Source: Thermodesulfobacteriota bacterium (GTDB lineage Bacteria; Desulfobacterota; Thermodesulfobacteria; Thermodesulfobacteriales; Thermodesulfobacteriaceae). Taken from it: a stretch of DNA of 64,000 nt. The notes beneath the pieces were generated by a model. That model saw only the letters and a list, made by a program, of their open reading frames with translations. It had not been told where the DNA came from and ran no database searches. This document shows positions 18,254 to 27,724 of this stretch, in pieces. A program made the translations under genes and the position numbers. The first letter of the stretch is position 1; every line of letters begins with the position of its first letter. Location: positions 1 to 64,000 of the forward strand of contig JAADEG010000002.1 in NCBI GenBank assembly GCA_013153525.1. The letters run 5' to 3'.

Positions 18254-21198
18254 GATTGCTCTCCTTGGTGGTAAAAGGGTTTGGACCTTATGTAAATCTT
18301 GAACTCTTAGAAGACGACTTACGCACTCTTAATGACTCTAAGGTATTTTTAATATCTGGAGAAATTGGAGCAGGAAAAACCACGATTTTTGACGCGATAC
18401 TTTACGCTTTATACGGAGAAACCACCCTTGAAGGAAGAACTGCATCTGATCTCGTATCTCACTTTTTAAAAGAGAGTAAACCTGCTGAAGTCAACCTCAA
18501 GTTCGCATTAGACGGAAAAGTTTATAGGATTTCAAGAAAAATTTCTCCAAAAACAGGTGGTAAGGACTACTCTGCCCTTTGGATAGAGGATAAATTATTT
18601 TCTACTAAAAAAAACGAAATAAAAGAAAAAATCAAAAGCCTTTTTGGACTTGACGCCAAGCAATTTAAAAAGGTTTTTCTCATACCTCAAGGTGAGTACC
18701 GAAAAATTTTACTCGCTAAAAAAGAAGAAAGACTCCAGCTGTTTCAAAACATCTTTGACACAGAGCTTTTTTACGAGTTTGAAGCCTTTTTAAAAGAAAA
18801 AGTTAAAAGTTTAAAGTCAGAGTTAAACACCCTGTTTGAAAGGGAAAAGGAACTTAAAACACTTGCTAAGGTAGAAACCCTTTCTGAGCTAAAACTCAGG
18901 TTAAAAAAACTCAAAACTCAGGAAGAAACTCTAATAGAAGAAATTAAAAAATTGCAAAACACCGCGGAAGTACTTGAAGAAAAATTAATAAACCAAAGAA
19001 AAGCACTTGAACTTAAGCGTCAGCTTCACGAACTTAAACAAAAATTAAAAGATCTTGAAGGCAAAAAAGAAGAAATAACAAGACTTGAAGCCGAAGTAAA
19101 AAAACTCAAGACTATAAAAGACTACATACCCTCTTATCATCAATTGAGAAACTGGTGGAAAGAACTAAGAGCTTCTACGATACTTCGCAAAGAATTAAGA
19201 GAAAAGGTTAAAAACTTGAAAACCGAAGTTGAGAGAAAAAGAAATACTTTAAAAAAACTGTTAGAAAAAGAAGAACTAATAGAAGTAAAAAAAAGAGAAC
19301 TTACTCTGCTTAAAGAAGCCGAGGAATTTTTTAAAAAAAGGGAATTTTTAATTAATGAAAAGTTAAAACTTGAAAAGTTGGTTAAAGACTTAAAAAACGA
19401 GCAAACCTACTTGGAACAAAAACAGGTTGACCTAAAGAATAAACTTGAAAAAACAAGGGAAAAACTGCAAGAGATAGCAAAAGCTAAACTCGTTTTAAAG
19501 GAAATAGAAGTTCTTGAAAAGAGGTGTGAAGCTTATAAAAGTTGGCAAAATTGGTGTGCAAAGGAAAAGGAGGTTTTTGCTAAAATTAAAGAAGTTAAGG
19601 CTAAAATACGAGAGCTTGAGAAAAAGAAAGAGGAGCTTGAATTAAAGTGCCACGCTGAGTTTTTAATAAAGCACCTTAAAAAAGGAGAACCGTGTCCTGT
19701 ATGTGGTTCAACAGAACATCCCAAGCCTTTTAAAGGATCTGGAGAGTTCACAAGTCTTGAAAAAGTAAAAACGCAGATAAAGCAATTAGAAGAAGTTTTA
19801 AAAAGAGAAGAAGAAACTTATTACAAAATTCTGGGAAAGAAAGAGGGGCTTGAAAAGGAAATTGAAGAATTAAAAGGAGAAACCCCAGAAAAGATTTTAA
19901 AAGAAAAAATATTAGAAGCTGGAAAGTGGTTTAAAAAACGGAGAGAAATAACAAAGATTGAAAAGGATCTGGAGGAAGAGATTCGCTTAACGAAAGCTCT
20001 CCTTGAAAAAGTGGAAAAAGAGCTAAAAACGAAGTCTCTTGAGAGAGAAAAAGCAGAGCGTGAGTTTGCTAAAACTTCTTCTCAACTTGAGTTAGTGGAA
20101 AATCATCTTAACAGATTTGAGGTTTTTAAAGACGCAGACATAACAAAAAAAATAGTTCTAATTTCACAGGAAATAGATTTCTGGAACAAAGAAAAAAGTA
20201 AACTTGAAGAAGAAATAAAAAGACTTGAGACCCTGGTTACTCAAAAAGTAACAGAGCTTAACAAAACCGAAGAACTCATTCAGTTTGCCCTTAAAAACTA
20301 CAAAGAATGTTTGAAAAGTGTTTGTGAGCTTAAAAAGAAAAAACTCATTAAAGACTTAAAGGAACTAAAGGTTCTTGAATCCAAAATTGGAGGCATTGAA
20401 GCACGCGAAGAGGAGCTAAACAATTACTACTTAGAAATGGAAAAGTGCAGAGCTGAGATACAAAAACTTGAGGCAGAGCTTGAAAAGGTGGTTACAGAAG
20501 TTGGAGAAAAAGAGGTGGAAAAAGAGCTAAAAAGGGTAAAAGAAGCGCTTTCTCGTAAAAATAGAGAGCTTGGAGGAGTAAAAGAGCTTTACTCTCAGCT
20601 AAGCGCAGTGTGTGAGTCTTTTTCAGAGGTAATAAAAAAGAAAAAAGAGCTTGAGGAGCTTTACGGAAAAACTCAGTGGTTGTACGACTTCCTATCAGGG
20701 AAAAACCGGCTTGGAGTCTCTTTTCACTCTTTCGTTATCTCTATCTTTGGAAAGTTCGTGTTTGAAAGAGCGAGTCAGTACCTTAAAGAGTTTTCTTTTG
20801 GAAGGTACGAATTCGTTAAAGACAAGCTTTTTGAAAAGAGTTTCTCTATAGATGTGTTTGACGCTTACACGGGTAAAGTGAGAGATGTTAAAACTTTATC
20901 AGGAGGGGAGTCTTTTATTGCTACCTTATCTCTTGCATTAGGGATTTCTGATGTAATTCTTTACATGTTTAGGACGAAACCTCTTGAGTCTCTTTTTATT
21001 GACGAGGGTTTTGGTAGTCTTGACGAGGCAACACTTGAAAAGGTAATGGAAATCTTGCTTGGGCTTGCTTATAAAAGTGGAAGAACCATAGGATTAATAT
21101 CTCACTTAAAAGAATTAAAGGATAGATTTCCTGTGGTGCTTGAGGTTTACAAAGATCCTTTAAAGGGAAGTTATGTAAAAATAAGGAAGAGGGTATAA
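18250..21198 (+). CDS. sbcC: Exonuclease SbcC / Rad50-like SMC ATPase
   Basis: 982 aa; Walker [24 protein letters not shown], zinc hook CPVC, C-terminal [19 protein letters not shown] and [10 protein letters not shown]. Confidence 0.93.
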   Translation: MRLLSLVVKGFGPYVNLELLEDDLRTLNDSKVFLISGEIGAGKTTIFDAILYALYGETTLEGRTASDLVSHFLKESKPAEVNLKFALDGKVYRISRKISPKTGGKDYSALWIEDKLFSTKKNEIKEKIKSLFGLDAKQFKKVFLIPQGEYRKILLAKKEERLQLFQNIFDTELFYEFEAFLKEKVKSLKSELNTLFEREKELKTLAKVETLSELKLRLKKLKTQEETLIEEIKKLQNTAEVLEEKLINQRKALELKRQLHELKQKLKDLEGKKEEITRLEAEVKKLKTIKDYIPSYHQLRNWWKELRASTILRKELREKVKNLKTEVERKRNTLKKLLEKEELIEVKKRELTLLKEAEEFFKKREFLINEKLKLEKLVKDLKNEQTYLEQKQVDLKNKLEKTREKLQEIAKAKLVLKEIEVLEKRCEAYKSWQNWCAKEKEVFAKIKEVKAKIRELEKKKEELELKCHAEFLIKHLKKGEPCPVCGSTEHPKPFKGSGEFTSLEKVKTQIKQLEEVLKREEETYYKILGKKEGLEKEIEELKGETPEKILKEKILEAGKWFKKRREITKIEKDLEEEIRLTKALLEKVEKELKTKSLEREKAEREFAKTSSQLELVENHLNRFEVFKDADITKKIVLISQEIDFWNKEKSKLEEEIKRLETLVTQKVTELNKTEELIQFALKNYKECLKSVCELKKKKLIKDLKELKVLESKIGGIEAREEELNNYYLEMEKCRAEIQKLEAELEKVVTEVGEKEVEKELKRVKEALSRKNRELGGVKELYSQLSAVCESFSEVIKKKKELEELYGKTQWLYDFLSGKNRLGVSFHSFVISIFGKFVFERASQYLKEFSFGRYEFVKDKLFEKSFSIDVFDAYTGKVRDVKTLSGGESFIATLSLALGISDVILYMFRTKPLESLFIDEGFGSLDEATLEKVMEILLGLAYKSGRTIGLISHLKELKDRFPVVLEVYKDPLKGSYVKIRKRV

Positions 21199-21200
21199 AG

Positions 21201-21860
21201 TTGAGGTGTGCGATACTTGCAGGTGGAGAGGGAAGACGAATAGGAGGAAATAAGCCTTTAAAACTTTTTAAAGGTTTTCCTTTGATCTACTTGTGTTTAA
21301 GCAGGCTTTTAGAAGTGTTTTCTCCACCTATTTTAATTTCTGTAAAAAAGAAAGATCAGGCAGAAAAAATAGCTAAAACTTTAAAAAAATGGGGAATAAG
21401 AGAGGAGTTGTTTTCTTTTGTTTTTGACGAATTTCCTGAAGTGTGGGGACCTGTGTCAGGCATTTTTTCGGTATTAAAATCCCTTAACGAGTCTGAAAAA
21501 GCAGTGTTAATCACAGCGGTTGATCAACCACTTATCAATCCAGACTACCTTAGATACTTAATTTCTCTGCAGAACATTTTTTGTAATGCCTTTTTAATAG
21601 TTGCCAGAGACGAAAGTAAAATTTATCCCTTTCCCGGAGTTTATCCTTCGTGGCTTAAGAGTTTGATGCTTGATTTCATTAAGTTTTCTGTTAAAAAAAG
21701 TTTATTCCGTTTGTTTATGGATCTTAAAAAAATAGGGAGTATTTTTTTCGTAAAAAAAACTGAAGCAAACGAAGAAAACTTTGTAAACATAAACACAGAG
21801 AGGAGGTTAAAAGAGCTGGAAACATGTTTCTCCCAGAGATTGAGAATCCAAAATATGTAA
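21201..21860 (+). CDS. mobA: Molybdenum cofactor guanylyltransferase (MobA-like)
   Basis: 219 aa, TTG start; CAILAGGEGRRIGGNKPLKLFKGFPLI; VWGPVSGIFSVLKS; ITAVDQPLI. Confidence 0.8.
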   Translation: MRCAILAGGEGRRIGGNKPLKLFKGFPLIYLCLSRLLEVFSPPILISVKKKDQAEKIAKTLKKWGIREELFSFVFDEFPEVWGPVSGIFSVLKSLNESEKAVLITAVDQPLINPDYLRYLISLQNIFCNAFLIVARDESKIYPFPGVYPSWLKSLMLDFIKFSVKKSLFRLFMDLKKIGSIFFVKKTEANEENFVNINTERRLKELETCFSQRLRIQNM

Positions 21861-22975
21861 AAGTTTTAATAGTAGATGACGACAAGAAAATAAGAGAAAT
21901 TCTTGAAGAGTTTTTAAAAAGAGAGGGTTATAATGTCTTTTCTGCAAGCGATGGTAAAGAAGCGCTTTATCAGATACACAAAATAAGTCCTGATGTAGCT
22001 CTTATTGACTACTTACTTCCTGAGATTGACGGAATTTCTTTGTGTAAACTTATTAAAAACAATCCAGATACTATTGACATAGGAGTAATTCTCATAACTG
22101 GACTAAACGACCTTGAAGTTAAGATAAACGGACTTTCTGCAGGAGCAGACGACTTATTAACTAAACCTTTTTTTCTTCCTGAACTTAAAGCAAGAATAAA
22201 GTCTCTTGCAAAGATAAAGAAGTATAGAGACTTTTTAAAGAATTATCAACAAATTCTTGAAGAAGAAGTAGAAAAAAAGACGAGAGAACTTCAAAAAACT
22301 TATCTTGAACTTCAAGAAACTTATCAAGAAATCAAAGAGCTTTCCCTTGAGATAGTTTTTAGACTTGCAAAGGCAGCAGAATATAGAGACGAGCACACAG
22401 GAGCTCACATTCAACGAGTAAGTTATTATTCTGCTAAAATAGCTGAAACTATTGGGCTTTCTTCTGAAGAAATAGAACTAATAAAGTACGGAGCTCCTCT
22501 TCACGACATTGGTAAACTCGGCATACCAGACAACATATTACTTAAACCAGGTTCTTTAACGCAAAAAGAATGGGAAATAATGAAAATGCATACCTTAATA
22601 GGGGCTAACATACTCGCTGGATCAAAAATAAAGTATCTTAATGTTGCTGAAGAAATAGCACTTTATCATCACGAAAAGTGGGATGGTACGGGATATCCTA
22701 AAGGTCTAAAAGGGGAAAATATACCTCTATTTCCAAGGATCGTGGCAATTGCTGATGTATTTGACGCTCTTACCACAGACAGACCTTACAGAAAGGCTAT
22801 TGAGTTTAACATAGCTATAGAAATAATTAAAAATAAAGCAGGAACTCACTTTGATCCAGAAATAGTTCAAGCCTTTTTGAAAATTAAAGACGAATTGATA
22901 GAAATAAAAAATCTCTTAAAAGATGAAGAAATTCCTCACTTATTCGCTTTACACAAAAAATTAAGCCCCAATTAA
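21824..22975 (+). CDS. Response regulator with HD-GYP domain (REC + coiled coil + HD-GYP)
   Basis: 383 aa; VLIVDDDKKIREILEEF, LIDYLLPEIDG, RDEHTGAHIQRV, LHDIGKLGIPD, HHEKWDGTGYPKGLKGENIPL, DVFDALTTDRPYRKA. Confidence 0.93.
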   Translation: MFLPEIENPKYVKVLIVDDDKKIREILEEFLKREGYNVFSASDGKEALYQIHKISPDVALIDYLLPEIDGISLCKLIKNNPDTIDIGVILITGLNDLEVKINGLSAGADDLLTKPFFLPELKARIKSLAKIKKYRDFLKNYQQILEEEVEKKTRELQKTYLELQETYQEIKELSLEIVFRLAKAAEYRDEHTGAHIQRVSYYSAKIAETIGLSSEEIELIKYGAPLHDIGKLGIPDNILLKPGSLTQKEWEIMKMHTLIGANILAGSKIKYLNVAEEIALYHHEKWDGTGYPKGLKGENIPLFPRIVAIADVFDALTTDRPYRKAIEFNIAIEIIKNKAGTHFDPEIVQAFLKIKDELIEIKNLLKDEEIPHLFALHKKLSPN

Positions 22976-23695
22976 CTCCTTTAACTTTAATGCGTTTTCT
23001 GCTGCGTAACCCTTTGCAGTGTTGTCAAAATACACATAAACTTCCTTTACATCAAACTTCTTTATTTTTAAAACCAACTCTTTTAAGTCCTCTTCTGAAT
23101 AATTAGACACATACAGAACTTCTCTTCCGTGTAGTCTTATGTATAAAAAATCAGCAGTCTGAACCTCGTACCAAGAAGGATACCTCTTACCACAATCAGA
23201 AAAACAAAGACACACATTAAACTTCCTCAACAGCTCTACAAACTCCTCGTTGTGAAAAGTTTTGTGTCTTATCTCCAGAACATTTAAGTAGTCTGATGGC
23301 AAAAGTTTTAAAAAGTTTTCTATAACTTCTTTTTCGTACTTAAAAGAAGGTGGAAGCTGAAAAAGTAAAACTCTTGCCTTTTCTTTGAGTGGTTTTATGT
23401 CTGTCAAAAATGTCTCAAGCTCTTTTTCTACATCTTTTAGTCTTTTTATGTGAGTAATTACCTTAGGAGCTTTAACTGAAAATACGAACTCAGATGGAGT
23501 TTCTGCATACCACTTTTCAAAAGTGCTTTTTCTTGGTCTTCTGTAAAAAGTAACATTAATCTCAACAGTATTAAAGTATTTTACATAGTAACCAAGCCAT
23601 TCCCTTGATTTTGAATCTTCTGGATATATGATCCCTTTAAAAGAAGAATAACTCCAGCCACATGTTCCAATGTAATACTTTGGTTGCATTTTCAT
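22961..23695 (-). CDS. DUF72 (YecE-like) family protein
   Basis: 244 aa; YIGTCGWSYSSFKGIIYPE, FNTVEINVTFYRRPRKSTFEKW, FSVKAPKVITHIKRL, YVYFDNTAKGYAAENALKL. Confidence 0.9.
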   Translation of the reverse strand: MKMQPKYYIGTCGWSYSSFKGIIYPEDSKSREWLGYYVKYFNTVEINVTFYRRPRKSTFEKWYAETPSEFVFSVKAPKVITHIKRLKDVEKELETFLTDIKPLKEKARVLLFQLPPSFKYEKEVIENFLKLLPSDYLNVLEIRHKTFHNEEFVELLRKFNVCLCFSDCGKRYPSWYEVQTADFLYIRLHGREVLYVSNYSEEDLKELVLKIKKFDVKEVYVYFDNTAKGYAAENALKLKELIGA

Positions 23696-23760
23696 CCCCT
23701 TGACCTTATTTACTTAAAAAGTTAGAATAAATCCTGAAAAAGTAAAGGGTTTAAACAAAA

Positions 23761-24045
23761 GTGAAAAAGCACTTTAAAAAAGAAAAAGACTTGAGACTTT
23801 TCGTTAAAAACTTTTTAAAAACCAGCCTTAAAGGACTTCCAGAGGACAAAAAGTTTGAAGTAAAAGTAAAGAGTATTAAACCTCCTTGTGTACAGATTTT
23901 TTTTCCGTTTTATTCTGAAGGAAACTTGATAAGAGCAAACGAAGTGGACTTTCTAATTGGAAAACTTCTTGAAGAGTTTCAAATAAAAGCCGAAGTTATT
24001 TACTTAGACGAATTTGAGGAATTGTTAGCCATAGAAGAAAAATGA
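23761..24045 (+). CDS. Small conserved-looking hypothetical protein upstream of mqnB
   Basis: 94 aa, GTG start; 4-bp overlap with mqnB start suggests operon. Confidence 0.55.
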   Translation: MKKHFKKEKDLRLFVKNFLKTSLKGLPEDKKFEVKVKSIKPPCVQIFFPFYSEGNLIRANEVDFLIGKLLEEFQIKAEVIYLDEFEELLAIEEK

Positions 24046-24665
24046 AAAAAAGTGTGATACTCGTAGCGTCTTCTTACGAATGCGAATTTTTAAAAGAACT
24101 TAGCAAAGACATATTCTTAATAGGATGCGGTGTAGTAGAAGCCGGACTTGGTACTTACGAAGTGCTAAAGCAAAACCCTTGTAAGCTTGCAATACTTGCT
24201 GGCATTGGAGGAGCTTATCCAGAGTCTGAATTAAAACCAAAAGACATTGCCCTTGCCTACAGAGAATACTGGGTGGACTTTGGAAGAAGGTACAAAACTC
24301 ACTATTCAGACTTACCTAAGGGGATTACCTCCTGCTCTATTGAAAATTTAAATCTAAGTTACACGGAAAAGGCTTTTTCTATACTTATGGATAGTGGTTT
24401 TAAAGTAGAAGTAGGAAACTTTGCTACTGTTTGTGCGTGTTCTTACGACGAGCAGATTGCTAAGTTTTTTTCCAAGAGGTTTGAGGTTATAGTTGAAAAC
24501 ATGGAAGGTTTTGCAGTTGCAAGAGCTTGCAAAAAGCTCGGAATTCCTTTAATAGAAGTAAGAGCTATAAGCAACTTCGTAGCAGAAGATAGGTCTTCTT
24601 GGAAACCGCACGAGGCTCTTCAATCTCTTAAGGAGGCTTTAAAGTGCCTGTTAGAGAATTTATAA
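24042..24665 (+). CDS. mqnB: Futalosine hydrolase
   Basis: 207 aa; MTAN/nucleosidase-like GIGGAYP..., ENMEGFAVARACKKLGIPLIEVRAISN; next to mqnD. Confidence 0.88.
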   Translation: MKKSVILVASSYECEFLKELSKDIFLIGCGVVEAGLGTYEVLKQNPCKLAILAGIGGAYPESELKPKDIALAYREYWVDFGRRYKTHYSDLPKGITSCSIENLNLSYTEKAFSILMDSGFKVEVGNFATVCACSYDEQIAKFFSKRFEVIVENMEGFAVARACKKLGIPLIEVRAISNFVAEDRSSWKPHEALQSLKEALKCLLENL

Positions 24666-25483
24666 ACTTTGCCCTTTCTCCTTGCCCAAACGATGTCTTT
24701 ATAATAGCTGGAATAATTTTAAAAAAAGTAAGCACTCAGGTTAACTGGAACTTCTGTTTTGCAGACATAGAAACCTTAAATAATTGGGCTATAGAAAGAA
24801 GGTTTGAAGTGATTAAGTGTTCTTTTGGAGTCTGGAAAGAGATTCACGAAGACTACATTTTACTTCCTGTTGGTTCTGCAATGGGATTTGGTTCAGGTCC
24901 GCTCCTCGTAGGAAATGAGTTGTTTAACAGCTCGGACTTTCCAAAACTCAAAGTGGGAATCCCTGGAGAACACACTACTGCTCATCTTTTGTTTAAGTAC
25001 TTTTATCCTGGAAAAACCAAAAAAGTTTTTTTGATTTACGACGAAGTCATTCCCAAGCTTTTAAAAGGTGAAATAGACATGGGGATTCTAATTCACGAAG
25101 GAAGGTTTTTATATGAAAAGTACGGATTAAAGCTCATAGCTGACCTTGGAGAGGTGTGGGAAAGAGGAACAGGAAGCCCTGTGCCCTTGGGTGGTTTTTT
25201 TGCTAAAAAAAATTTGTCAGAGGATACTTTAAGAACTCTCGTAAGTGACTTGGAAAGAAGTTTAAAGTGGAGTTGGGAAAACTTTGACGAGGTCTTACCG
25301 CTTTTAAAAAAGTTTGCAAGAGAGCTTGAAGAAGGTGTTATAAGGGCTCATGTAAAGACCTTCGTAAACAGGTTTACGGAGTCTTTAAATTCTGAGGAAG
25401 CAAAAAGAGCCCTTAAAGTGGTAAAAGGGCTCCTTGGGATTAAAAAAGACTTAAAAGACCTTGTTTGGGGGATAGAAAAATGA
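24644..25483 (+). CDS. mqnD: 1,4-dihydroxy-6-naphthoate synthase
   Basis: 279 aa, GTG start; FALSPCPNDVFIIAGI, DIETLNNWAIERRFEVIKCSFGVW, LLPVGSAMGFGSGPLLV, PGEHTTAHLLFKYFYP. Confidence 0.93.
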   Translation: MPVREFINFALSPCPNDVFIIAGIILKKVSTQVNWNFCFADIETLNNWAIERRFEVIKCSFGVWKEIHEDYILLPVGSAMGFGSGPLLVGNELFNSSDFPKLKVGIPGEHTTAHLLFKYFYPGKTKKVFLIYDEVIPKLLKGEIDMGILIHEGRFLYEKYGLKLIADLGEVWERGTGSPVPLGGFFAKKNLSEDTLRTLVSDLERSLKWSWENFDEVLPLLKKFARELEEGVIRAHVKTFVNRFTESLNSEEAKRALKVVKGLLGIKKDLKDLVWGIEK

Positions 25484-26163
25484 ACTTGTGGGAGGCTTTT
25501 TTAAGAACGAGTTTAACTGGAAAAGTGGTTTTATTAGTGTTATTTTTAATGAGTATTCAGAGTTGGTATGTAATGTTCGTACTTTACTTTCGGTACAAGT
25601 GGTTTAACGAAGAGGTTGAAAAAGCCAAGTATTATACAGAAGTTTCTAATTTTAAAGACTTTGTTAAAGTAGTTAAGGAGCTGGAAAAAACGGGTATTGC
25701 TAAGGTTTTCAAAAAAATTCTTGCTATTTTTGCAGACATTTACGAGGAATACATAGAGAGAGCAGAGGGAAACATAGCAGAAAGGATAAAGTTTGCAGAA
25801 GAGGACTTAAAAGAAGCAATATCCGTTGAATCTGAAGAATTTTTAAAGGATCTTGACAAGGGTTTAGGATTTCTTGCGACTGTAGGGAATGTTGCTCCGT
25901 TTATAGGACTTTTTGGAACGGTTTGGGGGATTATGCAGGCTTTTCACGAGATAGGACTTAAAGGAAGTGCTAATCTTGCAACAGTTGCTCCTGGAATTGC
26001 AGAGGCACTTATCAACACTGCTATGGGACTTTTTTGTGCAATTCCTGCTGTAATTGCTTATAACTATTTTTTAACGAAAAAAGAAGGTATTTATAAAAAG
26101 TGTGAGGTGTTGTTTAGAAAAGTTTTTCTTTTAGTAAAGAAGGGTTTTTTGAAAAATTTATAA
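25480..26163 (+). CDS. MotA/TolQ/ExbB proton channel family protein (TolQ-like)
   Basis: Start at ATG 25480 overlapping the mqnD stop (ATGA); GLGFLATVGNVAPFIGLFGTVWGIMQAF and AEALINTAMGLFCAIPAVIAYNYF. Confidence 0.9.
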   Translation: MNLWEAFLRTSLTGKVVLLVLFLMSIQSWYVMFVLYFRYKWFNEEVEKAKYYTEVSNFKDFVKVVKELEKTGIAKVFKKILAIFADIYEEYIERAEGNIAERIKFAEEDLKEAISVESEEFLKDLDKGLGFLATVGNVAPFIGLFGTVWGIMQAFHEIGLKGSANLATVAPGIAEALINTAMGLFCAIPAVIAYNYFLTKKEGIYKKCEVLFRKVFLLVKKGFLKNL

Positions 26164-26173
26164 AATAAATTTG

Positions 26174-26202
26174 TTGACTTAAAAAGGGTTTAGAGGTATA
26201 TT
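26174..26202 (+). promoter_or_regulatory. Putative sigma70 promoter for trxA: TTGACT-N17-TATATT
   Basis: Boxes at 26174-26179 and 26197-26202, 17-bp spacer. Confidence 0.7.
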
Positions 26203-26235
26203 TTAATTTTTGAAAACTGAAAAAGGGAGGAAATA

Positions 26236-26559
26236 ATGACTGCGTGTAAGGTAAGTGACGCTGATTTTGAAAAAGAGGTTTTGCAGTCTTCAATTCCCGT
26301 ATTAGTGGATTTTTGGGCACCTTGGTGTGGACCGTGTAGAATAATTGCACCAATAATTGAAGAATTAGCAGAAGAATTAAATGGTAAAATAAAAGTTTGT
26401 AAAATGAATGTTGACGAAAACCCTGTAACTCCAGGGAGGTACGGCATAAGGGCAATCCCGACTCTTATAGTATTTAAAAACGGAGAACCCGTAGAGGTTA
26501 TCGTAGGTGCAGTGTCTAAAAATACTATTATGAAAGCACTGGAAAAAGTCCTTTCTTAG
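26236..26559 (+). CDS. trxA: Thioredoxin
   Basis: 107 aa; VLVDFWAPWCGPCRIIAPIIEELA; RAIPTLIVFKNGEPV. Confidence 0.96.
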   Translation: MTACKVSDADFEKEVLQSSIPVLVDFWAPWCGPCRIIAPIIEELAEELNGKIKVCKMNVDENPVTPGRYGIRAIPTLIVFKNGEPVEVIVGAVSKNTIMKALEKVLS

Positions 26560-26568
26560 TTTTGTTTT

Positions 26569-27285
26569 ATGTTTGTCAGAAAGTTTTTTTTCTTTTTGAT
26601 GTTTATAGGGGTATTAGTGTTTCTTTTTTCCTGTAGCAACACCCCTAAAAGGGAAAAAATTCCTAAAGTATCAGTGATTTTTAAAAAAGCTGAAAGTGCT
26701 TATAAAAACAAGGATTTTTTAACAGCCTATGCTCTTTATAAAAAAGTAAGAGACTTTTATCCAGCTTCTCCTCAAGCAATAATTGCACTTTTAAAAATGG
26801 CTGATATTAAATTTTTTGAAGGTAACTACGCTGAAGCAATACCTCTTTATCAAGAGTTTGAAGAGTTCTATCCTACTAATCCTGCTGTACCATATGTAAT
26901 TTTTCAGATAGCTAACTGTTATTACAAAATGCGTGAATCTGCTGATAGAGATCAAAGCTTTACTAAAAAAGCCTTAGAAAATTATCAAAGACTACTTGAA
27001 GAATATCCACACAATCCTTACTTAAGTTTGGTCAAAAGAAGAATTAAGGCTCTTAAAAATCTCCTTGCAGAACACGAACTTTATGTAGCTCGTTTTTACT
27101 TTAAAATGGGGTACTATAGAGCTGCCTATAATAGACTTCTATTTCTAATCTCCAATTATCCAAATACTAAACCTGCTAAAACAGGAAAAAAATTGTTATA
27201 CACTTATTACAAAAAAGCTCTTATAGAAACTAAAGACATCCAACTGGGTAAAAAAAGAGACTTTTGGGGAGCCCCTGTACCTTAA
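26569..27285 (+). CDS. Outer membrane assembly lipoprotein, BamD/YfiO-like TPR protein
   Basis: 238 aa; lipobox LFSC; TPR-like repeats (AESAYKNKDFLTAYALYKKVRDFYPASPQA...). Confidence 0.85.
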   Translation: MFVRKFFFFLMFIGVLVFLFSCSNTPKREKIPKVSVIFKKAESAYKNKDFLTAYALYKKVRDFYPASPQAIIALLKMADIKFFEGNYAEAIPLYQEFEEFYPTNPAVPYVIFQIANCYYKMRESADRDQSFTKKALENYQRLLEEYPHNPYLSLVKRRIKALKNLLAEHELYVARFYFKMGYYRAAYNRLLFLISNYPNTKPAKTGKKLLYTYYKKALIETKDIQLGKKRDFWGAPVP

Positions 27286-27289
27286 AAAC

Positions 27290-27724
27290 TTAACTTTCTT
27301 CTTTCTTTTTTTCTATTTCCTCTGAAAAAGACGGAAGTTCTTCTGGAAAAGACAATTCTATCTCTTTTTCAGGAGCTTTTTCTTCTATAAAGTCAAGATT
27401 AATCTCCTTAGGAGGAGCTGTAGTTTCTTCTTTTTTTTCTTCTATTTCTTCTGAAAAAGAGGGGAGTTCTTCTGGAAAAGAAACCTCAATCTCTTTTGCA
27501 GGACTCTTTTCTACTTCTTTACTCGCAAAGAGCATTTCTTCCGAAGTGGTTTCAACCTCTTCTTGAGTAGTAGAAGAAATAAAGTCATTAAGAGTAATTA
27601 TTTGTATGTTAGAAGACCTCGGAAAGTAGCCGAGTTTTTCAAGCACCTCTCCCATGTCGTGCCCACACTTAGGGCACACTTTTATTTCTTCTGAAAATAC
27701 ATAATTACACTTTGGGCAAATCAT
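27290..27724 (-). CDS. Zinc-ribbon protein with duplicated acidic modules, coupled to secA
   Basis: ATG at 27724 overlaps the secA stop; [19 protein letters not shown]; repeated module [24 protein letters not shown] / [24 protein letters not shown]. Confidence 0.7.
   Translation of the reverse strand: MICPKCNYVFSEEIKVCPKCGHDMGEVLEKLGYFPRSSNIQIITLNDFISSTTQEEVETTSEEMLFASKEVEKSPAKEIEVSFPEELPSFSEEIEEKKEETTAPPKEINLDFIEEKAPEKEIELSFPEELPSFSEEIEKKKEES
27300..27510 (-). repeat. Direct repeat pair within the zinc-ribbon gene (units at about 27300-27372 and 27432-27504)
   Basis: Both contain TTCTATTTC[CT]TCTGAAAAAGA[CG]GG[AG]AGTTCTTCTGGAAAAGA. Confidence 0.8.

Noticed and set aside
25407-25432. GAGCCCTT...AAGGGCTC hairpin resembling a terminator
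   Set aside because: Lies within mqnD coding sequence with a 10-nt loop and no following T-tract.
26114-26455. - strand ORF over trxA
   Set aside because: Antisense to thioredoxin with intact WCGPC motif and its own promoter.
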